From: Clostridia bacterium
GTDB taxonomy: Bacteria; Bacillota; Clostridia; Oscillospirales; Acutalibacteraceae
NCBI GenBank assembly: GCA_017517865.1
Contig: JAFWYB010000009.1
Coordinates: forward strand, 1-46,630
Length of the DNA stretch: 46,630 bases
Direction of reading: 5' to 3'
Shown: positions 1-7,690 of the stretch, piece by piece
Layout: the number at the start of each line of letters is the position of its first letter
Numbering within the stretch: position 1 is the first letter of the stretch
Notes under the pieces: generated by a model
Told to the model about the DNA's origin: nothing
The model's input: the letters and a program-made list of their open reading frames with translations, nothing else
The model's database searches: none
Translations under genes and position numbers: made by a program

Positions 1-236
1 ATTTTTACCACATCGTCCGTTTTGTAGCCCATAGACAAAAATTGATTTCCGCTGTTTTCGGCATCAGGTCTATCGATAATTTCAATAGGCATCCCGCCCT
101 CATTATCACCTAAAAATACGATATGTCGTCCCATTCCGTTCATTTCATGTTGAATGGAAAGACCGATGATCTCTTGATAAAATTTGATTTCCTCATTGAA
201 ATTTTGAGTTTGGATGGTTATGTGCATCATTTTCAT
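1..236 (-). CDS. VOC/glyoxalase-family protein, C-terminus cut by window edge
   Basis: The first 78 codons of a minus-strand gene are visible; the rest lies beyond position 1. The product begins MKMMHITIQTQNF and continues with FYQEIIGLSIQHE and FLGDNEGGMPIEII. This is the beta-alpha-beta-beta-beta start of vicinal-oxygen-chelate proteins (glyoxalase, bleomycin-resistance and dioxygenase-like proteins). The ATG at 236 has an AAAGGAG ribosome binding site at 247-253. The substrate cannot be told, because metal ligands in the second half are missing. It lies on the same strand as the acetyltransferase upstream, but no evidence ties them in one operon. Confidence 0.75.
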   Translation of the reverse strand, partial: MKMMHITIQTQNFNEEIKFYQEIIGLSIQHEMNGMGRHIVFLGDNEGGMPIEIIDRPDAENSGNQFLSMGYKTDDVVK

Positions 237-271
237 AGTGGACAGTCTCCTTTAAATTCTTATTTGTCACA

Positions 272-913
272 TCACTTAAGCTCTGCAATTTTTTCTTCAA
301 GCTTCTGAACGAACCGACCAACAAAATATCCGTCAATAAAACGGTGGTTCACATCAAGAGTCATATTGATGATATATTTCCCATTTTGCTCGGTGTATTT
401 TCCCCAAACGAGAATGGGTGCAGTATCGTCTTTGAGCTTCGGGTCTGTGTAATCACGCTCGTTTGAGCACATTGTAATATCCGCCCAAGGAATACAGGAA
501 AATACAATCTGCGACTCTCTCAAGCCACCAAGAGAATGCACTGACAAAGGATTGTTTTCACTTTCCTTACGGGCGTTAGTTGCAAATTCTATAATATTAC
601 CATCACAAGGAAGTGACACCATATGAAAGCTTGTTGCACCTTTTTTCAAATCCGTAAAGCAAGGCACACGGCGGTCAATCTTATAAACCTTGTTATCCTC
701 AGTTTCAAGTAAAAACTCATCAATTTCATTAATCGACCGTGTACAAAGATATATAAGCGAGTAATAGAAAGATATTTTGTTCTCTCTTGTAAACTCAAGA
801 AGCTTTGTTATATCAACATTGAATGCAACGCAATAATGAGGTGTTGCAATATCAGAATAAAATTCAAAGTGTTCTTTTCTGTCCCAAGTGTTTATATCAA
901 TTTCTTTTCTCAT
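272..913 (-). CDS. Chloramphenicol acetyltransferase-like (CatA family) O-acetyltransferase
   Basis: The 213-residue product has the length of classical trimeric chloramphenicol acetyltransferases. It opens with the family signature (W10 DRKEHFEFY, then FNVDITKLLEF) and ends with H190-RFI-D194-G, the HxxxDG active-site motif in which His is the catalytic base and Asp is structural. Family members usually have a His pair here; the first is Asn in this protein. The family acetylates chloramphenicol or related alcohols with acetyl-CoA in the cytoplasm. Many clostridial homologues have no proven drug activity, so resistance is only a possibility. A start five codons upstream is open, but AGAGGTG at 918-924 favours the ATG at 913. 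Confidence 0.8.
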   Translation of the reverse strand: MRKEIDINTWDRKEHFEFYSDIATPHYCVAFNVDITKLLEFTRENKISFYYSLIYLCTRSINEIDEFLLETEDNKVYKIDRRVPCFTDLKKGATSFHMVSLPCDGNIIEFATNARKESENNPLSVHSLGGLRESQIVFSCIPWADITMCSNERDYTDPKLKDDTAPILVWGKYTEQNGKYIINMTLDVNHRFIDGYFVGRFVQKLEEKIAELK

Positions 914-999
914 AAAGCACCTCTGCAAATTCTAATTTATCAATCTGATTATATCACACTATCAGCACAGCATTATACCGCTTTTTCGGGTTCAGGTAC

Positions 1000-1965
1000 T
1001 CATTGTTTTTTTGTTTCTGCTATTTTGTCAAATAGCTCAGAACATGCTATTGTAACCTTCCACGGAACAACAGGACTTTCGATTTCACCTGAATTAATGC
1101 ATCTCATAGCTTCGCTGATTTCATAAGTGAAGCCATTTACCGTTTCTTTATCTTCAAAATGTTCCTTGATATTTCCGGAAATATCATATAAAAAGCATTC
1201 GCTTGAATGATGGGGATTCGGTATAATAATCTTTCCGTATTTTCCGTATATTATCATTTTATCGTCAATAGAGGTCATAATAGATGCTGCCAAATCTGCC
1301 AAGGTGTGCTCAAAGTCTATACTGATATGATTATTAGCATCTACACCGCTGTCGCTCCATGTAGCAGAAACATTCATATTTTTTATCTCTTGCTCAATCA
1401 GATACGTAGTAATTTCATAGGCGTAAACCGTAATATCTTTTGCTGCACCGCCACCAAGCAAAGGGTTAAAAAATCGATTATTGTTATCTTCGGCAGCCTT
1501 AAATCCTATTAAAAACTGTGAGATTTCGGGAACACCGATTTCGCCCTTATCTATCCACATTTTTGCCATTTTTACGGCAGGTAAGAAGCGGCTCCACATA
1601 GCCTCCATAACGAAAACCTTATTTCTTTCAGCTGCTTCAAAAACCTTTTTCGCTTCATCTGAATTCTGAAACATAGCTTTTTCGCATAATACAGGAATAC
1701 CTCTTTCAACGCACATCATTGTAAGACGGTAATGGTCATTGTTTGTAACAGCAATATATACGCAGTCAGGCTTTTCAGCTTCGAGCATTTCTGCGTAATT
1801 ATCGTAATATTTATTTATGCCGTGCTTAGTCGCAAGGTCTTTTGCCCTGTCATAGCTTTTGCTTGAAATTGCACATACTTCACAGTTATCAAGTAACGAA
1901 ACTGCCTCACAAAACTTGTTTGCAATTTTAGCTGCACCCATAATACCAAAACGAAAATTACTCAT
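1000..1965 (-). CDS. Gfo/Idh/MocA-family NAD(P)-dependent oxidoreductase
   Basis: 321 residues. The N-terminus FRFGIMGAAKIANKF is a Rossmann dinucleotide-binding start with the GAAKIA variant common in dihydrodiol-dehydrogenase-like members. An EKAM segment near residue 117 stands where EKP usually is, and the C-terminal half is the usual alpha/beta substrate domain. Such enzymes oxidise or reduce sugars, inositols or cyclic diols; the substrate here is unknown. ATG at 1965 is chosen because AGGAG lies just upstream (within 1971-1980); the open frame extends 24 codons further but lacks a site. It is separated from the next gene upstream by a terminator. Confidence 0.85.
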   Translation of the reverse strand: MSNFRFGIMGAAKIANKFCEAVSLLDNCEVCAISSKSYDRAKDLATKHGINKYYDNYAEMLEAEKPDCVYIAVTNNDHYRLTMMCVERGIPVLCEKAMFQNSDEAKKVFEAAERNKVFVMEAMWSRFLPAVKMAKMWIDKGEIGVPEISQFLIGFKAAEDNNNRFFNPLLGGGAAKDITVYAYEITTYLIEQEIKNMNVSATWSDSGVDANNHISIDFEHTLADLAASIMTSIDDKMIIYGKYGKIIIPNPHHSSECFLYDISGNIKEHFEDKETVNGFTYEISEAMRCINSGEIESPVVPWKVTIACSELFDKIAETKKQ

Positions 1966-2035
1966 ATAAATTCTCCTGAATAATAAATTTTTATTTATCG
2001 AAATGATTATATCACATCTCCAACAAAAATACCAC

Positions 2036-2075
2036 AAAAAAATACCGCCAAGGAATATCCTGATTCCTCAGCGGT
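2036..2075 (-). terminator. Rho-independent terminator of the GNAT gene
   Basis: ACCGC (2044-2048) pairs with GCGGT (2071-2075) and AGGAAT (2051-2056) with ATTCCT (2063-2068), with a CA/CA internal mismatch between. On the minus strand a run of seven U follows (2036-2042). It sits directly after the GNAT stop codon. Confidence 0.75.
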
Positions 2076-2083
2076 GTTTACGT

Positions 2084-2737
2084 TTATCTTACTACGGAAG
2101 AATGACTGTAGATATAAAACTCCTCCTGACTCGGCATCCACTTCTTTTCCTTTTCGGGGAAGGTGGCATCAAAGGCCTCTACTGCGGCAGTGTCCTCACA
2201 GCAATCGGCGGCGGTACTCGGAATATACATCCACCTTCTGCCGTCAAGAGCACCGGACACAAGCTCACAGACGAGAAGAGCCGTAGGGAAGTTGCCGTCA
2301 ACAACAAAGCTGACATTTTTCCTTTTGCAGCTTACAAAGCCTCGCCCTACATAATTGCCGGGATTACCAAAAATGATATTCACATCGTAACCCATTTTGC
2401 AGGCAACTTCAAATGAATGCTCAATCAGAAGCTTACCGAGCTTCTGTCTCTGATACTCAGGTGCGACACAAAGAGGTCCAAAAGAAAGAATCTCTTTCCT
2501 TTTTCCGTTCCGGTCCTCAAGCCAGGCCTTCGTGTACATAATGTTACCTATAATTTTGCCGTCTTTTTCAAGAACAAAGGCAAGCTCAGGAATAAAGTCG
2601 GGATGCTTTCGCATTTTGTGTACAAAATAATGCTCGTCGGCACCCGGCTTATAAACATTCCAGAAGGCCTCTCGGGTGAGTTCTTCTACTGCTCTGTAGT
2701 CATTTTCAGTTTCTAAACGTATCGTCAAATTGTTCAT
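2084..2737 (-). CDS. GNAT-family N-acetyltransferase
   Basis: 217 residues. The GCN5-related fold is clear: an N-terminal IRLETENDYRAVEELTREAF segment, the strand FVLEKDGKIIGNIMYTKA, and motif A with its acetyl-CoA pyrophosphate loop (GPLCVAPEYQRQKLGKLLIEH, about residues 90-110). A FGNPGNYVGRGF motif is typical of the YhbS-like subgroup. The acceptor amine is unknown. The gene has an AAAGGA ribosome binding site, stands alone on the minus strand and is followed by its own terminator. Confidence 0.85.
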   Translation of the reverse strand: MNNLTIRLETENDYRAVEELTREAFWNVYKPGADEHYFVHKMRKHPDFIPELAFVLEKDGKIIGNIMYTKAWLEDRNGKRKEILSFGPLCVAPEYQRQKLGKLLIEHSFEVACKMGYDVNIIFGNPGNYVGRGFVSCKRKNVSFVVDGNFPTALLVCELVSGALDGRRWMYIPSTAADCCEDTAAVEAFDATFPEKEKKWMPSQEEFYIYSHSSVVR

Positions 2738-2900
2738 TTTTAAATCCTTTCATAAATCGTGACGCTCAAAATACGAGAGGATTGCGAGAATATATTTGCA
2801 AACCTCCCGTTTACATTACACTCTCCGTTTTTCTGATTGTCTTTCTCAAAAAGCAATCTCCTTTAATAAAAATTTTTATAATCAAGCCCGAAGGCAGGAT

Positions 2901-3938
2901 TTACTCATTAATAATCGCAATCTTGATAACCCCGTCGAGCTTGTTCTCAAAAATCTCATAAGCCTTTTCGATGTCCCGAAGCTTAAATCTGTGGGTTATG
3001 AGAGGTGTGGGGTCGATCTTGCCCTCAGCAATAAGTGAAAGGATTTCATCACAGTCACAGCCGTCAACACCACCCGTTTTAAAGATAAGATTCTTGCCGT
3101 ACATATCGGGAAGAGGCAAGGTCTGCGCTTTATCGTAAAGGGCAACCACCGTAACAATGGCGTTAGGTCTTGCACACTCCCAGGCAAGGCGGAAGGTATC
3201 CTCTGCACCTGCGACCTCGAGTACAACATCAGCACCGCCGTGGTCAGAGTTTGCGAGTACGAACTCCTTGCAATTTTCAGGCTCGCAGACAAGAACTTCG
3301 GGATAGTGACTCTTGACAAAATCAATGCGGTTCTTGTCCTTTTCACAAACGATAATACGCTTGGGATTTTTCAGCATAGTGCAAAGCAGAGTACAGATAC
3401 CCGTAGGACCTGCACCGATAATAAGCACAGTTTCATCTTCAGTGATTTCAGAAATGCGTGTCGCCCAGAAGCCTGTGGCAAGAACATCACCCACAAAGAG
3501 AGCCTGTTCATCGCTGACACTGTCGGGGATTTTGTTAAGTCCCATATCAGCATAAGGCACTCGCACAAATTCGGTCTGTCCGCCGTCAATACGGCAACCA
3601 AGTGCCCAACCGCCATTCTTATCCGTGCAGTTGTTCACAAAGCCCTTCTTGCAGAAAAAGCACTCTCCGCAAAATGTTTCAACATTAACGGTAACTCTGT
3701 CGCCGGGCTTGAATTTCGTCACGCCGCTTCCGATACTTTCAACAATGCCGACCATTTCGTGACCTACGGTTATACCGGGAACAGCACGAGGCACAGAACC
3801 GAGCTTGATATGTAAATCGCTTGAGCAGATACTGCTCATGGTAACCCTGACAATGGCATCGCGAGGGTCGAGAAGTTTGGGTTTGGGTTTGTCAGTGAGG
3901 GTGAATATTCCATGTGATTTATATGTATAAGCTATCAT
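2901..3938 (-). CDS. Zinc-dependent medium-chain alcohol dehydrogenase
   Basis: 345 residues, the usual length for the family. Catalytic zinc ligands are C38 and the GHE motif (H60-E61). A structural-zinc lobe has four cysteines (C90, C93, C96, C104), and the Rossmann fold carries GAGPTG near residue 175. An AEDTF segment and GGVDGCDC near the C-terminus resemble the threonine/sorbitol/2,3-butanediol-type branch, but the substrate cannot be told. The ribosome binding site is GAGGT upstream of the ATG at 3938. It lies 18 nt downstream of the HsdR-N-domain gene and may be read through from it. Confidence 0.88.
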   Translation of the reverse strand: MIAYTYKSHGIFTLTDKPKPKLLDPRDAIVRVTMSSICSSDLHIKLGSVPRAVPGITVGHEMVGIVESIGSGVTKFKPGDRVTVNVETFCGECFFCKKGFVNNCTDKNGGWALGCRIDGGQTEFVRVPYADMGLNKIPDSVSDEQALFVGDVLATGFWATRISEITEDETVLIIGAGPTGICTLLCTMLKNPKRIIVCEKDKNRIDFVKSHYPEVLVCEPENCKEFVLANSDHGGADVVLEVAGAEDTFRLAWECARPNAIVTVVALYDKAQTLPLPDMYGKNLIFKTGGVDGCDCDEILSLIAEGKIDPTPLITHRFKLRDIEKAYEIFENKLDGVIKIAIINE

Positions 3939-3956
3939 ATTAAACCTCGTTTTATA

Positions 3957-4457
3957 TTACAGAATCCCTTCATAATTTCCGTTAAGCATATCTTCATAAG
4001 TTGGAAGAGATTTTATAGATACTAACATTTTATTATCCAACTCACAATACGCTACGTCTACATAATCACCATCTGTAATCATTGCATAGTTACAACCTAA
4101 CTGTTCAGCGTAGTGTAACGTTTGTTCAATAATAACTCCATCGATCAATGTATTATTTCTCTTACATTCAATCACAGCCATCGGAACAGCTTCACCTGTT
4201 TCTTCGCTTTTTTTCAATATAAGAATATCAGGTCTTTTTGATGAAACAACCTTGTAATACGACATAGCTGTTTCTTCATCAATCATATACTCCGGAACTT
4301 TCAATTCATCAATCAAATAAGTCAGAACTTGTTGTCTGACCTTTTCTTCAGGTGTAAACAAAACATCCTTTTTTCTGACTTTATCGTAAATATACTTCTT
4401 ACCATTTTTTATAACTATTTCCGGTATTTCATATTTATCAAAAACCATATAACCCAT
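3957..4457 (-). CDS. Stand-alone HsdR N-terminal-like (HSDR_N) nuclease-fold protein
   Basis: 166 residues. The segment TPEEKVRQQVLTYLIDEL followed by RPDILILKK and AVIECKRN is the PD-(D/E)xK core found in the N-terminal domain of type I restriction R subunits (HSDR_N). No helicase motor or specificity subunit is present, so this is not a type I system. Free-standing copies occur in many Firmicutes and their role is unknown. A strong AGGAGGAATA site precedes the ATG at 4457. The gene is visibly AT-richer than most of the window, which could mean transfer. Confidence 0.75.
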   Translation of the reverse strand: MGYMVFDKYEIPEIVIKNGKKYIYDKVRKKDVLFTPEEKVRQQVLTYLIDELKVPEYMIDEETAMSYYKVVSSKRPDILILKKSEETGEAVPMAVIECKRNNTLIDGVIIEQTLHYAEQLGCNYAMITDGDYVDVAYCELDNKMLVSIKSLPTYEDMLNGNYEGIL

Positions 4458-4476
4458 AATTATTCCTCCTTTACAC

Positions 4477-4908
4477 TTAATTATCCAAACACAACAGCAA
4501 CGCCTTCAAAAAGTCTGCATCATTCTGTGCAGTTCTCTTTTTCGGGCCTTTTGTTCTGTTGCCTGCCATTCTCTCCTTTTTGCCTATAAAACGGGTGAAA
4601 AGGAGATTTTCTATATTACTGTCGGTATAAATGAGTCCGTTCTGATTAAGTGCCTTTGCGCCCTTGCCAAGCACAAGTGCCGCAAGTCCGTAGTCCTGAG
4701 TAACGATTACATCTCCCTTTTCAGTAAGGTTTGCAATACGGCAATCAGCAGAATCTGTACCCTTGTCAACGACAATAGTTTTTGCTCCGTCTTTTTCAAT
4801 GGAGTGGGTGTTATCGCAGACGATGATACACGGGAGACCTCGCTCTTTGGCTGTATTAACTGTAATGTCTACAACAGGACAAGCATCGGCATCAATTATT
4901 ATTTTCAT
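4477..4908 (-). CDS. YaiI/YqxD family protein (UPF0178)
   Basis: 143 residues. The start MKIIIDADACPVV, then DKGTDSADCRIANLTEKGDVIVTQDYGLAALVLGKG and a C-terminal basic GNRTKGPKKR segment, are signatures of the YaiI/YqxD family, a PIN-like fold with conserved acidic residues suggesting nuclease chemistry. The biochemical function is not established. ATG at 4908 follows AAAGGTGA. It is the first gene after a good sigma-A promoter and lies 19 nt upstream of the HsdR-N-like gene, so the two may be co-transcribed. Confidence 0.85.
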   Translation of the reverse strand: MKIIIDADACPVVDITVNTAKERGLPCIIVCDNTHSIEKDGAKTIVVDKGTDSADCRIANLTEKGDVIVTQDYGLAALVLGKGAKALNQNGLIYTDSNIENLLFTRFIGKKERMAGNRTKGPKKRTAQNDADFLKALLLCLDN

Positions 4909-4939
4909 ATGGTCACCTTTATCATTCTGTATTTTTTAT

Positions 4940-4968
4940 ATTATATAATAAAAATATTTTTCTTTCAA
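4940..4968 (-). promoter_or_regulatory. Sigma-A promoter for the YaiI/YqxD gene
   Basis: On the minus strand TTGAAA (4963-4968), a 17-nt spacer, then TATAAT (4940-4945), about 30 nt upstream of the ATG at 4908. Confidence 0.65.
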
Positions 4969-4994
4969 CAAAAGTTGCTCTGCATACAAAATGT

Positions 4995-5570
4995 TTATTT
5001 CGGCAATCTCCCCATATACGCCCCGCCGTTATCACTGAGCCACTTATGCCACTTCTTATACTCCGGAAACACTTTTTCAACCTCAGCATAAAACTGCGGC
5101 GAATGGTTCATATGCTTTCTATGGCAAAGCTCGTGTACAACAACACTGTCGATAACCTCAATCGGAAACAGTGCTAACAGGCAGTTAAAGTTAAGATTAC
5201 CCTTTGACGAGCAACTGCCCCAACGGGTACGCTGACAACGGATAGTGATTCTGTTATAGGTAACGCCGATTTTCGGAGCGTAATATCTCACTCGTTCAGG
5301 AATAATCTGCTTCGCTTTTTCGGCAAGTGCATTTATTTCTTCCTGTGTGAATGGTTGCACCTCGCTGATTGCTTTTTCTCGTTTCTCCATTTTGGTAAGA
5401 TTCTTTTCGACCCACGACTTTTTTGATTCGATAAAACTGTATATCTCTTTATCCTTCATACGCAGCGGTGCACGGGCAATGATTTCGCCGTGCTTGAGTT
5501 GTATGGAGAGAGTTTTTCGGTCGGTACGAATTATGTTGATCTTTATATCAGCGTTCATTTTTGAAATCAC
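4995..5570 (-). CDS. YgjP-type (SprT-like/M48) zinc metallopeptidase
   Basis: 191 residues. HELCH at 146-150 gives two zinc His and the catalytic Glu, followed by the NHSPQFYAEVE segment. TRWGSCSSKGNLNFN about 30 residues earlier is the hallmark of the YgjP-like domain (DUF45). No signal peptide, so probably cytoplasmic; targets are unknown. The start appears to be GTG at 5570, eight bases after AGAAGG; an in-frame ATG at 5558 has no comparable site. It lies 18 nt after the small Gly-rich membrane protein and probably shares its transcript. Confidence 0.85.
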   Translation of the reverse strand: MISKMNADIKINIIRTDRKTLSIQLKHGEIIARAPLRMKDKEIYSFIESKKSWVEKNLTKMEKREKAISEVQPFTQEEINALAEKAKQIIPERVRYYAPKIGVTYNRITIRCQRTRWGSCSSKGNLNFNCLLALFPIEVIDSVVVHELCHRKHMNHSPQFYAEVEKVFPEYKKWHKWLSDNGGAYMGRLPK

Positions 5571-5588
5571 AACAGATACCTTCTTTCG

Positions 5589-5759
5589 TTACTTTCCTAT
5601 CAGACACAACACCCAACCAATAATCGCTAACACAATCAAAGCAGTGGCACAACCCGTTCCGCCGCCGTTACCGCCACCTGTGTTGGTGTTTCTTCCACTA
5701 CCTGAACCACCGCCGGAAGAGGTCATTTTAAAAGCATAAAAATCATTAAGGTCAGGCAT
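5589..5759 (-). CDS. Small Gly/Ser/Asn-rich single-pass membrane protein, 56 aa
   Basis: A 56-residue open frame starting MPDLNDFYAFKMTSS, then a flexible Gly/Ser/Asn linker (about residues 15-34), then one hydrophobic segment (about 37-54) ending in GK. The ribosome binding site GAGGGTGG lies nine bases before the ATG. The ordered design (short head, Gly-rich linker, membrane anchor) and the short gap to the downstream peptidase gene argue that it is real. I do not recognise the family; function unknown. Confidence 0.6.
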   Translation of the reverse strand: MPDLNDFYAFKMTSSGGGSGSGRNTNTGGGNGGGTGCATALIVLAIIGWVLCLIGK

Positions 5760-5990
5760 AAAATACAACCACCCTCAAGCATTAATTTTCGTTATTATTA
5801 TACTCCTTTCACTATTGTGTTTGCAATATCAAACCACCCGCAAGGCTAATTAAGTCCCAATAAACGTACTGAAAACAGCACTTTTGTACGCAGTTCTCAA
5901 AAGCTCACGAATATTCATAGTGCTGATATAAATTTTATCCCGTTAGATCGCAATGTTTTGCTTTCCATACGGGACTTTTGATTTATATAT

Positions 5991-7082
5991 TCAACTTAAG
6001 CTTTCAATGATTTGCTTAAACTCATCATTTTCACGGACACAGTTAAACTCTTCATCCTGTAACCATTTGTCGCGAAGAATTTCACAAAGCGAACGGCTGT
6101 CAGCTGTATCAAAATCAATTCTTCTTTTAGTAATTTCACCGACCAGAAGTGCACTGTATGTCTCTTCCTCAGGACGGTTATCACAATCCTTTGCTCTTTT
6201 AACAGCTAGGTGCAGATGCTTATACATATTTTCATAATCGTTGAGTACTGCATATTTACTTGCTATATCATATTCAATCCACACATCGCCCCAACTGTTT
6301 TTAGGACGGTTACCGTCGAGCATAATCTCTTCAATTTCGAAATCCTTCTTTAAAACTAAAAGCTCCGTTTCAACAGGAAGAATGTCAGCATCAGCCAAAA
6401 GCCAAATAAAGCTGCTTAAGTAACGATAGCTTTCCATAATTGCATTCTGTAAGAAGGGAAGCTTTTCTTCTTTTTCTAATGACCACCAAATTTGATTTTC
6501 ACGGCAGAGCTTCATCGGTGGCAAGGTAGCATAAATCTTTTTTCCTATTTCCTTTCTGCCTTGACAACAATGATTGAAAGCAAGTCGGGCCGTAGCCTCA
6601 AGACGAATGTTCTGATCGGGACAGTACCTCATTATTCTTTCGCCCAATGCTGTTATTTCATCATCGTACTTTGCCATATTCTCTTTCCAGTCGGATATGT
6701 TACCGTCGTCATCGCCTGAAACAAAAAGAGCATACATAAGTTTATTAAGAAGTGTATAGTTGTTGGGAAACTCTTTGACACCATTGCGAGCAATAGTGAT
6801 ACACTCGTTAATGTTTCCTTGGCTAATTTCATTCTGAAAAGCTTCAAGGTAACTGTTGACCATTTCTTGTTCTTTTGTTTCATTAACACCCATCAATCTG
6901 TCAGTTGATATACCAAAAAATTCTGCAATGGTTGGTATAAGTTCAATGTCAGGATAACACATATCATTTTCCCAACGGGATACTGATTGACAAGAAACTC
7001 CAAGCACTTCAGCAAATTCTTCCTGTGTAATCTCTCGTTCTTTTCTTAACCTTTTGATTGTTTCACCTATATTTAACTTCAT
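5991..7082 (-). CDS. XRE-family transcriptional regulator with helical C-terminal domain
   Basis: 363 residues. Residues 5-60 form a Cro/C1-type helix-turn-helix (IGETIKRLRKEREITQEEFA ... VSRWENDMCYPDIELIPTIAEFFG), ending with the STDRLMG linker. The rest is alpha-helical and TPR-like, with no transmembrane segment. Similar regulators are common in Clostridia, and the C-terminal domain may bind a peptide or partner. ATG at 7082 is chosen because GAGGT precedes it; the open frame runs six codons further. No clear target operator is visible. Confidence 0.85.
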   Translation of the reverse strand: MKLNIGETIKRLRKEREITQEEFAEVLGVSCQSVSRWENDMCYPDIELIPTIAEFFGISTDRLMGVNETKEQEMVNSYLEAFQNEISQGNINECITIARNGVKEFPNNYTLLNKLMYALFVSGDDDGNISDWKENMAKYDDEITALGERIMRYCPDQNIRLEATARLAFNHCCQGRKEIGKKIYATLPPMKLCRENQIWWSLEKEEKLPFLQNAIMESYRYLSSFIWLLADADILPVETELLVLKKDFEIEEIMLDGNRPKNSWGDVWIEYDIASKYAVLNDYENMYKHLHLAVKRAKDCDNRPEEETYSALLVGEITKRRIDFDTADSRSLCEILRDKWLQDEEFNCVRENDEFKQIIESLS

Positions 7083-7410
7083 AACAAAACCTCGTTTCAT
7101 AATTGAAAGTGACGTCTACTTCTGAATATATTCTTGCACACAATGAATTGAATTTCAATATAACGTTGAGTGAGTTTTTATCACGGTGTTGGTGAATTTC
7201 ATATTCAAGGAAGGATGTAATAATTCAATAATACTCAGGAAAAATTCAAACACGCCAGTGTTTTATGCGGCAGGTTGCGAAGCAAAAAAACAAAATTTGG
7301 TTAAACAAATACTGCTTTGCATTTTTATGCTCACAGAGGCAAATGATAGCAAGACCCTTCTTGATACTGAGAGTGAATATACAAAGCACTCATAAAATCA
7401 CGGTTTTCAG
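7083..7410. other. Intergenic stretch with no gene seen
   Basis: About 330 nt between the XRE gene and the tRNA terminator. Short plus-strand frames exist but lack ribosome binding sites and resemble no family I know. It holds the unmapped promoter of the XRE gene. Confidence 0.5.
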
Positions 7411-7455
7411 GCAAAACAAAAGCCCGAGAAGCCTTATAAATAAAGGATTCTCGGG
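7411..7455 (-). terminator. Rho-independent terminator of tRNA-Leu
   Basis: CCCGAGAA (7423-7430) pairs with TTCTCGGG (7448-7455), extended by CCTT/AAGG. The minus-strand transcript continues into a U-rich tail (GCTTTTGTTTTGC). It starts three bases after the tRNA CCA end. Confidence 0.85.
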
Positions 7456-7458
7456 TAT

Positions 7459-7545
7459 TGGTGCCGGTGACCGGACTTGAACCGGTACGGTGTTGCCACC
7501 GAGGGATTTTAAGTCCCTTGCGTCTGCCTATTCCGCCACACCGGC
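7459..7545 (-). tRNA. tRNA-Leu (anticodon UAA)
   Basis: 87 nt including an encoded CCA. The acceptor GCCGGTG/CACCGGC is complete. The anticodon stem AGGGA/TCCCT encloses loop CTTAAAA, giving anticodon UAA. There is a long variable arm (CGGTGGCAACACCG), as expected for class II tRNA-Leu, and a T-arm with GGTTCAAGTCC. It is transcribed from its own near-consensus promoter and ends in a strong terminator. Confidence 0.97.
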
Positions 7546-7563
7546 GCGTCTTGCGACTAAATT

Positions 7564-7592
7564 ATTATATAGGTTTTCATTGCCGTTGTCAA
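7564..7592 (-). promoter_or_regulatory. Sigma-A promoter of tRNA-Leu
   Basis: Minus strand: consensus TTGACA (7587-7592), 17-nt spacer, consensus TATAAT (7564-7569), 19 nt upstream of the mature tRNA 5' end. Confidence 0.9.
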
Positions 7593-7625
7593 GTGCTGAA
7601 AAGGATTTTTTTGTCGGCTTTTTAT

Positions 7626-7654
7626 TTGACTTTTCTTTCGGTCTGTGCTATAAA
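7626..7654 (+). promoter_or_regulatory. Sigma-A promoter of the GH43 gene
   Basis: TTGACT (7626-7631), 17-nt spacer, TATAAA (7649-7654), with TG one base before the -10 (extended -10). It is divergent from the tRNA promoter and 36 nt upstream of the GH43 ATG. Confidence 0.75.
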
Positions 7655-7690
7655 TCTATTTGTATATACTATGCTCCGAGGAGAATTATT

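Noticed and set aside
3957-4457. Type I restriction-modification system
   Set aside because: Only an HsdR-N-like domain is present; no helicase, methylase or specificity gene in the window.
7186-7480. Two overlapping plus-strand frames between the XRE gene and tRNA-Leu
   Set aside because: No ribosome binding site or family resemblance; one runs into the antisense of the tRNA.
7411-7545. tRNA-Leu as an integration site for a 1-7 kb island
   Set aside because: The tRNA is followed at once by its own intact terminator, no integrase is seen and no second copy of the tRNA 3' end exists in the window.
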